A stretch of 19,887 nt of DNA, taken from Desulfuromonadales bacterium. GTDB taxonomy: Bacteria; Desulfobacterota; Desulfuromonadia; Desulfuromonadales; UBA2294. Under the pieces are notes generated by a model. It saw only the letters and a program-made list of their open reading frames with translations, did no database searches and was not told the DNA's origin. The translations under genes and the position numbers were made by a program. Below are positions 8,206-16,706 of the stretch, one piece after another. Each line of letters opens with the position of its first letter. Positions within the stretch are counted from its first letter, which is position 1. The DNA lies in NCBI GenBank assembly GCA_014859615.1, contig JACUTX010000027.1:1-19887 (forward strand), given 5' to 3'.

Positions 8206-8508
8206 TTACCATTTCAGCAGATTAAAATCGTCGACAGCAATCGAATCACGGTTGCGGTAGAACGCAATGATCAAAGCCATGCCGACAGCCGCCTCAGCCG
8301 CTGCAACCGTCATAATAAAGAGGACAAACACCTGCCCGTCCATATTCCCGAGGTGATTGGACAGGGCAATAAATGAAAGGTTGACTGAATTGAGCATCAG
8401 CTCAATACACATGAAGATGACGATTGCGTTCTTTCGGGTCAGAACCCCAAAGGTCCCGATAGAGAAGAGAATCGCGCTCAAAACCAGATATTGATCGATA
8501 CTTACCAT
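8206..8508 (-). CDS. nuoK: NADH-quinone oxidoreductase subunit K
   Basis: Small complex I membrane subunit with three helices, related to MrpC and part of the proton path between NuoH and NuoN. Its 100 residues are the standard size. The helix-2 segment IVIFMCIELMLNSVNLSFIA carries the conserved membrane glutamate (CIELMLN), and helix 3 has the second in AAAEAAVGMALIIAFYR. The start at 8508 has a strong AGGAGGAG site that overlaps the nuoJ stop codon. Only 12 bases separate the two genes, implying coupled translation. Confidence 0.97.
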   Translation of the reverse strand: MVSIDQYLVLSAILFSIGTFGVLTRKNAIVIFMCIELMLNSVNLSFIALSNHLGNMDGQVFVLFIMTVAAAEAAVGMALIIAFYRNRDSIAVDDFNLLKW

Positions 8509-8520
8509 TTGATTCTCCTC

Positions 8521-9036
8521 CTATTCCTGTGCCGCTGCATTGCGTTTTGACAGCACCACGGCGCCGATGACAGCAACCAGGAGCAGAATCGACGCAATTT
8601 CAAACGGAAGAAGGAACTCAACAAAGAGTGACTTGGCCAGCAACTGAGTATGCCCTACTTCCATAACGAGTTCATTGCTGATATCACCCTTGATACTGGT
8701 CGTACTGCTGTGACCGAGCATATAATAGAGCTGGAAAAAGACCAGACCAGCCAGGGTAATTGCGCCAACCACGCTATGACTCGTCTTCTGAATTAGAACC
8801 GTGTTCAGATTCAACAACATGATAACAAAGACAATCAGCATGAGAATAGCACCGGCATAAACCATAATTTGAACTGCGGCCATAAAAGGTGCATGCAGCA
8901 TCACGTAAAAATTGGCCAGACAGACAAAGGTCATCATTAACGCCACAGCGTTATTGATCGGGCTCTTGCAACTGACAACAAGAACTGCCGAGACAACGGC
9001 GACTATAGCGATTATGAAAAAATAAATTTGTTCCAT
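8521..9036 (-). CDS. nuoJ: NADH-quinone oxidoreductase subunit J
   Basis: Membrane subunit of complex I between NuoH and NuoK. It has 171 residues and five hydrophobic helices. The signature VQIMVYAGAILMLIVFVIMLLN is the conserved helix 3 (about residues 55-76), with the pi-bulge tyrosine/glycine region (VYAGAI) linked to the coupling rearrangement. A polar loop (about residues 108-131) separates helices 4 and 5. The start is ATG 9036 with CAGGAG about 10 bases upstream. It lies between nuoI (23-base gap) and nuoK (12-base gap). Confidence 0.96.
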   Translation of the reverse strand: MEQIYFFIIAIVAVVSAVLVVSCKSPINNAVALMMTFVCLANFYVMLHAPFMAAVQIMVYAGAILMLIVFVIMLLNLNTVLIQKTSHSVVGAITLAGLVFFQLYYMLGHSSTTSIKGDISNELVMEVGHTQLLAKSLFVEFLLPFEIASILLLVAVIGAVVLSKRNAAAQE

Positions 9037-9059
9037 CGATTCCGTGCTCCTGTTTCGAA

Positions 9060-9461
9060 TTATCGAATAAGTCTCTGTTTTTCGAACGTGAAGTCTTCGC
9101 GCTTGTAGTTCGCCAGTTCGTAATCACCTGTCATTTCAATCGCTTCAACCGGACAGGCTTCAACACAGTAACCGCAGAAAATACAGCGCAGAAGATCGAT
9201 TTTATAGACCGCCGGATACTTCTCGCCTTTCTCGTTTTCAGCCGATTCGACAGTTATACATTTAGCCGGGCAGACCGTCGGACAAAGATAACAGGCGACA
9301 CATTTTTCACGGTCTTGTGCAGGAACCAACCGATGCAAGCCACGAAAACGTTCCGCTGTCGGGAGGCGATGTCCCTTTCTAGGGTACTGCACCGTCGTCG
9401 AATTACCTGGCAACATATGCTTGAAAGTGATGCTCAGACCTTTAATAAACTCTCTAATCAT
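9060..9461 (-). CDS. nuoI: NADH-quinone oxidoreductase subunit I
   Basis: Peripheral-arm ferredoxin subunit carrying the two [4Fe-4S] clusters N6a and N6b that feed cluster N2 in NuoB. It has 133 residues, shorter than the E. coli protein but sufficient for the fold. Cluster cysteines are C54, C57, C60 and C64 in CVACYLCPTVCP, and C93, C96, C99 and C103 in CIFCGYCVEACP. C68 is an extra cysteine just after the first motif. The N-terminus (IREFIKGLSITFKHML) is the amphipathic segment that lies against the membrane arm. The ATG at 9461 has GAGGG 7 bases upstream. It lies 27 bases after nuoH. Confidence 0.97.
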   Translation of the reverse strand: MIREFIKGLSITFKHMLPGNSTTVQYPRKGHRLPTAERFRGLHRLVPAQDREKCVACYLCPTVCPAKCITVESAENEKGEKYPAVYKIDLLRCIFCGYCVEACPVEAIEMTGDYELANYKREDFTFEKQRLIR

Positions 9462-9488
9462 GGATAAACCCTCTTATCTCGTCAGACG

Positions 9489-10553
9489 TTACTGGAGCAG
9501 AACCACAACCAGACCGGTCAGCATCACATTTGCCAAAGCTAGTGGCAAGAAGACCTTCCAGCCAAGGAACATCAATTGGTCGTAGCGAACACGGGGCCAT
9601 GTAGCACGTATCCAGATGAAGAAGAACATAAAACCGAAAATCTTGATCAAAAGGTTAACTGAACCTGCAAACGGTCCGTGCCATCCGCCGAGGAAAAGAG
9701 TGACAGCGATCGCCGAAATAATGACCATATTGGCGTACTCAGCCATGAAAAACATGGCGTACTTCATTGAAGAGTACTCAGTGCAGAAACCTGAGACCAG
9801 CTCAGTTTCGGCTTCCGGGAGGTCGAAGGGGGTCCGGTTGATCTCAGCCATGCCACAGATAACGAACAAAACAAATGCGACCGGCTGGGAAAAAATATGC
9901 CAGTTTGGAATCCACTCCGGCAAAAAACCGAGGAACCCGGCAACCTGATTCAGGGGCTGGATCTGAACCGCCACAATGTCGCGAAGACTCAACGATTCAC
10001 CAAGCATAAAGACGGCGACCAACGAAAGACCGGCAGCCAGCTCATACGAGATAACCTGAGCCGTCGAACGAATGCCGCCGAGCAGTGAGTACTTGCTGTT
10101 GGAGGACCAGCCGGCAAGAACGATTCCGTAGATTCCGAGACCAGCCATGGCCAGGACAAACAGTATACCGATATTCAGATCAGTAATCTGCTGCGGAATG
10201 ATATAGCCGCCGATCACCAGATCCGGGCCAAACGGCACAACTGCAATCGTGATCAGAGCCGGAACCAGTATCATAACCGGGGCAAGGACAAACGAAACTT
10301 TACTCGCCTCAGCCGGGATAATATCTTCCTTGAAAAACAGCTTGAGACCATCGGCAATTGGCTGCAATAATCCATGCCAACCGGTCTCCATCGGCCCGAG
10401 GCGGGTCTGCATGTGACCAATAACCTTGCGTTCAACCCAGGTAGCGTATGCTACGATTCCCATCAAAACACTGAAAGTAACAATAATCTTCAGCACCATG
10501 ACGCCGGAAAATAGGAGCGGGTCGTTAGAAAAGCTTAGCAATACTGGATCCAT
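9489..10553 (-). CDS. nuoH: NADH-quinone oxidoreductase subunit H
   Basis: Membrane subunit that anchors the peripheral arm and forms much of the quinone-binding chamber. It has 354 residues and about eight or nine helices. Signatures are WVERKVIGHMQTRLGP (residues 39-54), LLQPIADGLKLFFKEDIIP (62-80) and the acidic quinone-channel loop INRTPFDLPEAETELVSGF (238-256). After this, C257 sits in GFCTEYSS where asparagine, histidine or methionine is more usual. I prefer the ATG at 10553: the GAGG site abuts an earlier in-frame ATG at 10559 with no spacer but lies 6 bases before the second. It lies 67 bases after nuoG, the widest gap in the operon. Confidence 0.96.
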   Translation of the reverse strand: MDPVLLSFSNDPLLFSGVMVLKIIVTFSVLMGIVAYATWVERKVIGHMQTRLGPMETGWHGLLQPIADGLKLFFKEDIIPAEASKVSFVLAPVMILVPALITIAVVPFGPDLVIGGYIIPQQITDLNIGILFVLAMAGLGIYGIVLAGWSSNSKYSLLGGIRSTAQVISYELAAGLSLVAVFMLGESLSLRDIVAVQIQPLNQVAGFLGFLPEWIPNWHIFSQPVAFVLFVICGMAEINRTPFDLPEAETELVSGFCTEYSSMKYAMFFMAEYANMVIISAIAVTLFLGGWHGPFAGSVNLLIKIFGFMFFFIWIRATWPRVRYDQLMFLGWKVFLPLALANVMLTGLVVVLLQ

Positions 10554-10559
10554 GTTCAT

Positions 10560-10566
10560 CCTCTTT
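10560..10566 (-). promoter_or_regulatory. Ribosome binding site deciding the nuoH start
   Basis: AAAGAGG on the minus strand directly abuts the first ATG (10559) with zero spacing, which would block use of that codon. It is 6 bases from the second in-frame ATG (10553), a normal distance. Confidence 0.7.
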
Positions 10567-10620
10567 CTTCTCTGTTTATTTCAAAAACCCGGTCACGGGC
10601 AATCATACATCAATTGAAGT

Positions 10621-13098
10621 TTATTTACTCACTTGAACCGAAATCGCCGCTTCACCTTTATACAGACTATTAATTCTTGCCTCTGAAAAGTGATATGGTG
10701 CAAACAAAACCCCCTTAGGTAGACGTTTGCCGACTTTCGCTTTAAGCTTCAGTTCAATGCCGTCAGCCTTGATGCTGACCACAGATTCATCCACAATCTG
10801 CAGCCCCTTGGCATCTTCAAAATTAAACTCGACGTACGCTTCGCTCACTACAGCCTGTGGCCCGGTTGCACGAGTCGACATAGTTCCGCTGTGGTAGAGT
10901 GCACTGCCAGTCAATAAAAGAAAATCACCAGCAATCGGTTTAGCCCCATCCACAAAGACCAACATCTTCTTTTTCACCGTAACTGTTTCACCACCCCAGA
11001 CGATACCTTGCGGACCGATCTTCTCGTAGTCGATTCCCGTATATCCGGCCTCATCAGCCAAGGCCGCAAAGAGAGCAGCCGGACCGGTAAAGTTGACCTT
11101 TTCACCGAGGCGTGCCGCCAGCAGAGTCAGGATATCGTAATCGGTCTTTGCCTCGCCGGGACTCGGAACACCGGGTCGAACCCTCTGAATACGACGCTCG
11201 GCATTGGTAAAAGTTCCGTTTTTTTCGGCAAAGGAGGCAGCCGGCAAAACCACATCAGCCAGTTCTGCTGTCGGAGAGAGGAACAGATCCTGAACTACAA
11301 CAAAATCGGCGGTCATCAGAGCTTTTTCGACCTTGCTGCGGTCTGGAAAAGAAGTCATCGGATCTTCACCAACGACATACAGCGCCGAAAGTTTACCCTG
11401 ACCTGCAGCCTCAAGCATCTGCTGAGCCCCCATGCCGCCGGCAGACGGAAGGACACCGCAATCGATAGCCCCCTGGCTGTTCGCTTTTTCACCACAGAGG
11501 TAGAGGCCGCTCTCCCCTTTGCCGATGTTACCAGACAAAATTGCTAGGTTCGCCGCAGCAATGGCAATCTCTTTGCTCTGGGCTGTATATGGGAGACCAT
11601 AGGCGAGGAGAATGGCACTCTGTTTTGCGCCGGCTAATGCTCTGGCTGCAACACGAATCTCTTCGGCCGAAACGCCGGTCGTCGCTTCTACCTTCTCCGG
11701 AGTGTAAGCAGCGAGCGACTTTTTAAGAGCATCAACCCCTTCGACCCCTTCGGTAACAGCCAAACCATCCTCTATCAGGACCTGACTCATACTGTTGAGA
11801 ACATTAACTTCGAGACCCGGTTTATGCAGCAGAGTTCTGGCGCCGGGGAGCTTGCCGAACTTGCCATTTTTGTCTCCAACAATAAACAGCTCTGCTTTAT
11901 TGCGCTTAACCGTCTGATTGACCACCATACCGAAAACCGGATGAGTTTCATAAAAATCTGAGCGAATCGACAGAACGACATCAGCCTGTTCAACCTGTGG
12001 AAAAGTCCCGGTCGAAGAACAAATACCAAGGGTTGCCAGCAGCCCTTCGGTTACCCCTTTGTAGCACTCGCCACCAGAGTGATCGAGATTACCCGTTCCG
12101 ATCAGTTTGGCCAGGTTTTTCAGAAGGTAAAACTCTTCGTTAGTCAGACGCGCACCGGAGAGGATGCCGACGCCGTTCTCTGCCTGTGCCTTTTTCAGAC
12201 CATCCGCAACAGCTTTGAGCGCTTCGTCCCATTCGACTTCAACCAGCTGCTCCCCCTTTTTCACCAACGGCTTGGTCAATCGATCGCCGCTGTTAATGAA
12301 GGAGTAACCGAAGCGACCACGAACGCAGAGGTTGCCGTCATTGACACCGTTCTTGTCGTTATAGCGAATCGTTTCAACTTTATCGTTCAGGACGCCAAAC
12401 GTCACAGTACAGCCATTACCGCAGTAACCGCAGACCGAATCAACCTCTCGGAGCTGCCAGGGTCGAGCTTTGAACTTGAACGGACGCGGCAGAATGGCAC
12501 CGACCGGACACATGGAGACACACTGACCGCAGAACTCGCAATCAAGACCCCGGTCAAAAGCAGTCGCAATTTTAGTTTCAAAACCGCGATTAATAAAAGA
12601 GTAGGAACCGTAACCGACGATCTCATCACAGACACGGGCACATTTTCCGCAAAGAACACACCGATTCATGTTTCGCTCAATCAGCGGATTAACCTCGTCA
12701 GTCGGCAGATTGAACTTTTCACCTTCGAAACGATTGCTGTTCACTCCAAGCTCGTAAGTCAGATCCTGAAGATCACACTCACCCCCTTTGTCACAAACCG
12801 GGCATTCGATAACATGATTGACCAGAAGAAATTCCAGAACCGTTTTACGGACCTTGCGAATCTCATCCGAAATAGAAGTGACCACCATCCCCTCGGTCAC
12901 CGGGGTCGTGCAGGAAGGAATCAGGCGCCCTTTCATCTGCTCAACTTCGACCAGGCAGACGCGACAGGCCCCGTAGGGGAGAAGCTTCTTGGCATAGCAG
13001 AGCACAGGAATCTTGATCCCCGCTTCTACTGCGGCTTCGTAGATTGTGGCCGTCTTACTGACCGTAATCTGCTTACCGTCAATCGTCAGATTAACCAT
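10621..13098 (-). CDS. nuoG: NADH-quinone oxidoreductase subunit G
   Basis: Iron-sulfur subunit of the NADH-oxidising module, 825 residues. N-terminal [2Fe-2S] ferredoxin domain: C34, C45, C48, C63. Then the His-ligated cluster (H95, C99, C102, C108) and two four-Cys motifs (C147/C150/C153/C157 and C187/C190/C193/C197). A further CGYCGNGC motif follows (C223, C226, C230 with C258), equivalent to the extra N7-type cluster of some bacteria. The remaining two thirds is a molybdopterin-oxidoreductase-like domain, which in complex I is structural and carries no molybdenum. The frame is open 99 bases further upstream, but the ATG at 13098 gives the family N-terminus MVNLTIDGKQITV and has a GAGG site 5 bases before it. 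It follows nuoF after 44 bases. Confidence 0.96.
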   Translation of the reverse strand: MVNLTIDGKQITVSKTATIYEAAVEAGIKIPVLCYAKKLLPYGACRVCLVEVEQMKGRLIPSCTTPVTEGMVVTSISDEIRKVRKTVLEFLLVNHVIECPVCDKGGECDLQDLTYELGVNSNRFEGEKFNLPTDEVNPLIERNMNRCVLCGKCARVCDEIVGYGSYSFINRGFETKIATAFDRGLDCEFCGQCVSMCPVGAILPRPFKFKARPWQLREVDSVCGYCGNGCTVTFGVLNDKVETIRYNDKNGVNDGNLCVRGRFGYSFINSGDRLTKPLVKKGEQLVEVEWDEALKAVADGLKKAQAENGVGILSGARLTNEEFYLLKNLAKLIGTGNLDHSGGECYKGVTEGLLATLGICSSTGTFPQVEQADVVLSIRSDFYETHPVFGMVVNQTVKRNKAELFIVGDKNGKFGKLPGARTLLHKPGLEVNVLNSMSQVLIEDGLAVTEGVEGVDALKKSLAAYTPEKVEATTGVSAEEIRVAARALAGAKQSAILLAYGLPYTAQSKEIAIAAANLAILSGNIGKGESGLYLCGEKANSQGAIDCGVLPSAGGMGAQQMLEAAGQGKLSALYVVGEDPMTSFPDRSKVEKALMTADFVVVQDLFLSPTAELADVVLPAASFAEKNGTFTNAERRIQRVRPGVPSPGEAKTDYDILTLLAARLGEKVNFTGPAALFAALADEAGYTGIDYEKIGPQGIVWGGETVTVKKKMLVFVDGAKPIAGDFLLLTGSALYHSGTMSTRATGPQAVVSEAYVEFNFEDAKGLQIVDESVVSIKADGIELKLKAKVGKRLPKGVLFAPYHFSEARINSLYKGEAAISVQVSK

Positions 13099-13142
13099 CT
13101 TGTCCTCTTTTATTAATAAAATAACTGCGTAAAAGTAGCGTG

Positions 13143-14924
13143 CTAGTCGATCGCCATGAACGGGCATGCATCGTAACAGGACGTACATTCGGTGCACTTT
13201 TCCCGATCAATGTATGCAATCTCTCCCTTTTCCCAGACGATTGCATCGACCGGACAGACTTTAAAACAGAGTCCGCATTTTTTGCAGGTCTCTTCGATCA
13301 CAGTAAATTTGAGCAACGGCTTGCAGGCGTGCGATGGACATATTTTGTCCTTGATGTGCGCCTCATATTCGTGACGGAAGTAACGCAGCGTCGACAAAAC
13401 CGGATTTGGTGCCGTCTGGCCAAGACCACAAAGTGAACTTTTTTTAATGTCGTAAGCCATATCTTCGAGCAGTTCGAGATCCCCCTCGCGCCCTTCACCT
13501 TGCGTGATCCGTTCCAGAATTTCGAGCATGATCTTCAGACCGATCCGGCAGGGGATACATTTACCGCAAGATTCAGCCCGGGTAAAATTGAGGAAAAACC
13601 GGGCGATATCGACCATACAGGTTGTCTCATCCATAACAACCAGACCGCCCGAACCCATCATGGCGCCAGCTTTGATCAACGAATCATAATCAACCTCGGC
13701 ATCGAGCGCTTCTGCTGGCAGACAACCACCAGACGGGCCTCCAGCTTGAACCGCCTTGAACTTGCGATTTTTCAGAATGCCACCACAGACGTCGTAAATG
13801 ACTTCCTTCATCGTCGTTCCGGCTGGAACCTCGACCAGACCGGTATGTTTAACCTTGCCGGTCAAGGCAAAAATCTTGGTCCCCTTGGTCCCCTCGGTGC
13901 CGATACTGGAGTACCAGTCCGCCCCGTTGTAAAAAATGTAGGAGACATTGGCAAAAGTCTCAACATTGTTGATGTTGGTCGGTTTTCCCCACAGACCCCT
14001 GACGGCCGGGAACGGTGGACGCGGACGCGACATACCGCGCTCTCCCTCGATCGACGCCATCAGTGCCGTCTCCTCACCACAGACAAAGGCGCCAGCGCCC
14101 GCTTTGATCCGCAGATGAAATTCAAAACCGAGGCCCATACAGTCCTTACCGAGGATCCCCTTCTCGACGCAGGTATCGATAGCAAGTTGCAACCGCTTGA
14201 TCGCCAGAGGGTATTCAGCACGGACATAAACGTAACCGTGATGGCAGCCGATCGCGTAGGCTCCAATCATCATCCCTTCGATCAGGCCATAAGGGTCGCC
14301 TTCGAGAACCGAACGATCCATGAACGCACCCGGATCACCCTCGTCAGCATTGCAGATCAAATATTTGTCATCGCCTGGAGTCGCTTTACAGAATGACCAC
14401 TTGAGGCCGGTCGGGAAACCGCCACCCCCACGCCCGCGCAATCCGGATTTCTTAACCTCTTCGATAACATCAGCCTGTGACATGGTAACGGCTTTTTTGA
14501 TTCCGGTGAAACCACGGTGCGCGATGAAATCATCGATACTCTCGGCATCAATCGTTCCGCAGCGCGAAAAGATAATGCGCTGTTGGTTCGCCAGAAACTC
14601 ACCATAATACTTGCCGGCGACGCGTTTCTCGACCGGCGCATTCCCGATCATGTGTTCTTCAACAATCTGAGGAACCATATCTGCCGTGACGAAATCGTAC
14701 GTTACAGCCTTTTGGCCAGGGAGCAAGATGTCAACCAGAACGTCATTGGCACAGAGTCCACGACAACCGGTCTTTTTAACATCGCAACGTTTGCCGAGCT
14801 TGGCCGAAAGACCATGCTTGACAAATTCGGCTTCGAACGCATCGGCAACCTGCAGGGAACCGGAGGCGATACCACCGGTTCCGGTACAGATCAAGACTTC
14901 AATATTCTGAGCTGTTTCAGCCAT
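13143..14924 (-). CDS. nuoF: NADH-quinone oxidoreductase subunit F with extra N- and C-terminal iron-sulfur domains
   Basis: NADH- and FMN-binding subunit that starts electron entry into complex I; 593 residues against about 440 in E. coli. Domains: a thioredoxin-like [2Fe-2S] domain (about 8-90); the core with the glycine-rich FMN loop RGRGGGGFPTG (163-172), AGAGAFVCGEETALMASIEG (275-293) and cluster N3 ligands C453, C456, C459 and C499; and a C-terminal two-[4Fe-4S] ferredoxin domain (C547/C550/C553/C557 and C577/C580/C583/C587). This is the architecture of HydB/HndC-type subunits. The N-terminal domain keeps C13, C54 and C58, but the usual second cysteine is G18. I chose the ATG at 14924 over a TTG at 14939; GAGGG lies 4 bases before it. 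It follows nuoE after 25 bases. Confidence 0.96.
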   Translation of the reverse strand: MAETAQNIEVLICTGTGGIASGSLQVADAFEAEFVKHGLSAKLGKRCDVKKTGCRGLCANDVLVDILLPGQKAVTYDFVTADMVPQIVEEHMIGNAPVEKRVAGKYYGEFLANQQRIIFSRCGTIDAESIDDFIAHRGFTGIKKAVTMSQADVIEEVKKSGLRGRGGGGFPTGLKWSFCKATPGDDKYLICNADEGDPGAFMDRSVLEGDPYGLIEGMMIGAYAIGCHHGYVYVRAEYPLAIKRLQLAIDTCVEKGILGKDCMGLGFEFHLRIKAGAGAFVCGEETALMASIEGERGMSRPRPPFPAVRGLWGKPTNINNVETFANVSYIFYNGADWYSSIGTEGTKGTKIFALTGKVKHTGLVEVPAGTTMKEVIYDVCGGILKNRKFKAVQAGGPSGGCLPAEALDAEVDYDSLIKAGAMMGSGGLVVMDETTCMVDIARFFLNFTRAESCGKCIPCRIGLKIMLEILERITQGEGREGDLELLEDMAYDIKKSSLCGLGQTAPNPVLSTLRYFRHEYEAHIKDKICPSHACKPLLKFTVIEETCKKCGLCFKVCPVDAIVWEKGEIAYIDREKCTECTSCYDACPFMAID

Positions 14925-14949
14925 ATAACCCTCTGTCAAGTGATGACAA

Positions 14950-15447
14950 TCAGTCCATATTTCTGTATTTAGCGATAACTTCTTCCACCTTCTGCACCGT
15001 CAGGGAGCCGAAAGTGTCGTTGTTTACCATAATAACCGGCGCCATGCCGCAGGCGCCGATACAGGCGACATACTCGGCAGTGAACTTCAAATCGTCGGTG
15101 GTTTCAGCGTGACCTACTCCAAGCTGATTCTTGATGACGTCGGCGATGCGCGCAGCCCCCTTAACATGACAGGCGGTCCCCATGCAGACACGAACAATAT
15201 ATTTGCCACGGGGTTCCAGATGAAACTGCGCATAGAAGGTTAAAACGCCGTATATCTGGCTGGCGTAGACATTCAGACGCTCTGCAGTCAGATGAACGGT
15301 CGGTTCCGGGATATAACCGTAACTCTCCTGAATCGCCTGCAATGCCGGCATCAAAGCACCCTGCATATTGACAAATTTATCCAGAATCAGGTTGGCAGGG
15401 CCCAGGTCGATCTCCTGCTCTTCAACTTTTTCAACTGCTTCGCTCAT
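14950..15447 (-). CDS. nuoE: NADH-quinone oxidoreductase subunit E
   Basis: 24-kDa thioredoxin-like subunit carrying the off-path [2Fe-2S] cluster N1a; it pairs with NuoF in the NADH module. It has 165 residues. Ligands follow the family pattern Cx4C, 35 residues, Cx3C: C88 and C93 in VCMGTACH, C129 and C133 in CIGACGMAP. The helical N-terminal part contains QAIQESYGYIP and the VYASQIYGVLTFYAQF segment. The ATG at 15447 has GAGGG 6 bases upstream. It lies 26 bases after nuoD, which places the NADH module directly behind the connecting module, as in most bacteria. Confidence 0.97.
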   Translation of the reverse strand: MSEAVEKVEEQEIDLGPANLILDKFVNMQGALMPALQAIQESYGYIPEPTVHLTAERLNVYASQIYGVLTFYAQFHLEPRGKYIVRVCMGTACHVKGAARIADVIKNQLGVGHAETTDDLKFTAEYVACIGACGMAPVIMVNNDTFGSLTVQKVEEVIAKYRNMD

Positions 15448-15473
15448 CTCTTTCCCTCTCGCATCGGAATCGT

Positions 15474-16652
15474 TTAGCGGTCAATCTCACCGAGGACGAT
15501 GTCCAGAGTACCGATCGCGGCAATAACATCAGCCAGAAGCGACCCTTCAACCATCTGTGGCAAAGCCTGCAGATTGACAAAAGATGGCGGTCGAATCTTC
15601 ATACGATACGGTTGGGCCGAACCGTCCGAGACAAGGTAGAAGCCGAGTTCACCTTTCGGTGCCTCAATCCCCTGATAAACCTCACCAGCTTCGGGCTTGA
15701 ACCCTTCGGTAATAATCTTGAATTGATGGATCAACCCTTCAATACTGTTGACAACATCTTTCTTCGGGGGGAGACAAACCTTGGGACAATCGGCCAATAT
15801 CGGGCCAGGGGCAAGCTTGTCGAGTGCCTGATTGATGATTTTGCACGATTCACGCATCTCATCGAGACGTGCCTTGTAGCGGGCAAACGTATCCCCTTCG
15901 GCGCGGGTGATCACTTCAAAATCGTAATCTTCATAACCGCTGTACGGATTATCGCGACGCAGATCCCAGTCGACGCCCGATGAGCGTAGAGCCGGGCCGG
16001 TCAGGCCGATATCGATGGCAGCGGCGGCGTCGATACAACCGACGCCCATCGTCCGCTTCTGCCAGATTTTATTACCGGTCAACAACCCTTCGTACATTTC
16101 AATATGATCAGGCATCGCTACGGCAAAAGCACGAATATCATCCGTTATACCGGCGGGAAGATCCGCAGAAAGACCCCCCACCCGGAAATAGTTGGAGGTC
16201 ATGCGGGCGCCGGAAATCTTCTCATAGATATCCATGATCGCTTCACGTTCGCGAAAACAGTAGATAAAAACCGTCATTGCACCGATATCAAGAGCGTGTG
16301 TCGCCAACCAGACCAGATGACTTTTAAGACGCGTCAATTCAGCCAACATAACCCGAACCGTATTCGCACGAGCCGGAATTTTATCCGTAATGTCGAGCAG
16401 CTTCTCGACGGCTAGCACATATCCGAGGTTGTTGCTCATCGGAGCCAGATAATCAAGACGATCAGTCAACGGAATCGTCTGATGGTAGGTGCGGTGCTCA
16501 GACAGCTTTTCAACACCACGGTGCAAAAAACCGATATGCGGCGTCGCCTTGACCACGGTCTCGCCGTCCAGCTCCAGAATCAGCTGCAAAACGCCATGAG
16601 TCGACGGATGCTGCGGACCCATGTTTACGGTCATGATTTCGTTGTGAGCCAT
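15474..16652 (-). CDS. nuoD: NADH-quinone oxidoreductase subunit D
   Basis: 49-kDa subunit, related to NiFe-hydrogenase large subunits, which forms the quinone-reduction site with NuoB. It has 392 residues. The N-terminal loop MGPQHPSTHGVLQL carries the conserved quinone-site histidines. The C-terminus ends in DIVLGEIDR, the family's typical ending. It is not fused to NuoC, unlike in E. coli. Two adjacent ATGs occur (16655 and 16652); the GAGG site at 16659-16662 is 3 and 6 bases away, so I prefer 16652 but the choice is close. It lies 54 bases after nuoC. Confidence 0.96.
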   Translation of the reverse strand: MAHNEIMTVNMGPQHPSTHGVLQLILELDGETVVKATPHIGFLHRGVEKLSEHRTYHQTIPLTDRLDYLAPMSNNLGYVLAVEKLLDITDKIPARANTVRVMLAELTRLKSHLVWLATHALDIGAMTVFIYCFREREAIMDIYEKISGARMTSNYFRVGGLSADLPAGITDDIRAFAVAMPDHIEMYEGLLTGNKIWQKRTMGVGCIDAAAAIDIGLTGPALRSSGVDWDLRRDNPYSGYEDYDFEVITRAEGDTFARYKARLDEMRESCKIINQALDKLAPGPILADCPKVCLPPKKDVVNSIEGLIHQFKIITEGFKPEAGEVYQGIEAPKGELGFYLVSDGSAQPYRMKIRPPSFVNLQALPQMVEGSLLADVIAAIGTLDIVLGEIDR

Positions 16653-16706
16653 CATTTTCCTCTTTTAAGTAAAGACTTCGGAAAGTATAAATTTACGAGC
16701 AACAAC

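Noticed and set aside
12079..13116. 345-codon open frame on the plus strand opposite nuoG
   Set aside because: It lies entirely antisense to nuoG, has no recognisable domain, and its codons are the complement of conserved nuoG codons. It is a shadow frame.
13500..14396. 298-codon open frame on the plus strand opposite nuoF
   Set aside because: Antisense to a strongly conserved gene, no ribosome site or family-like sequence.
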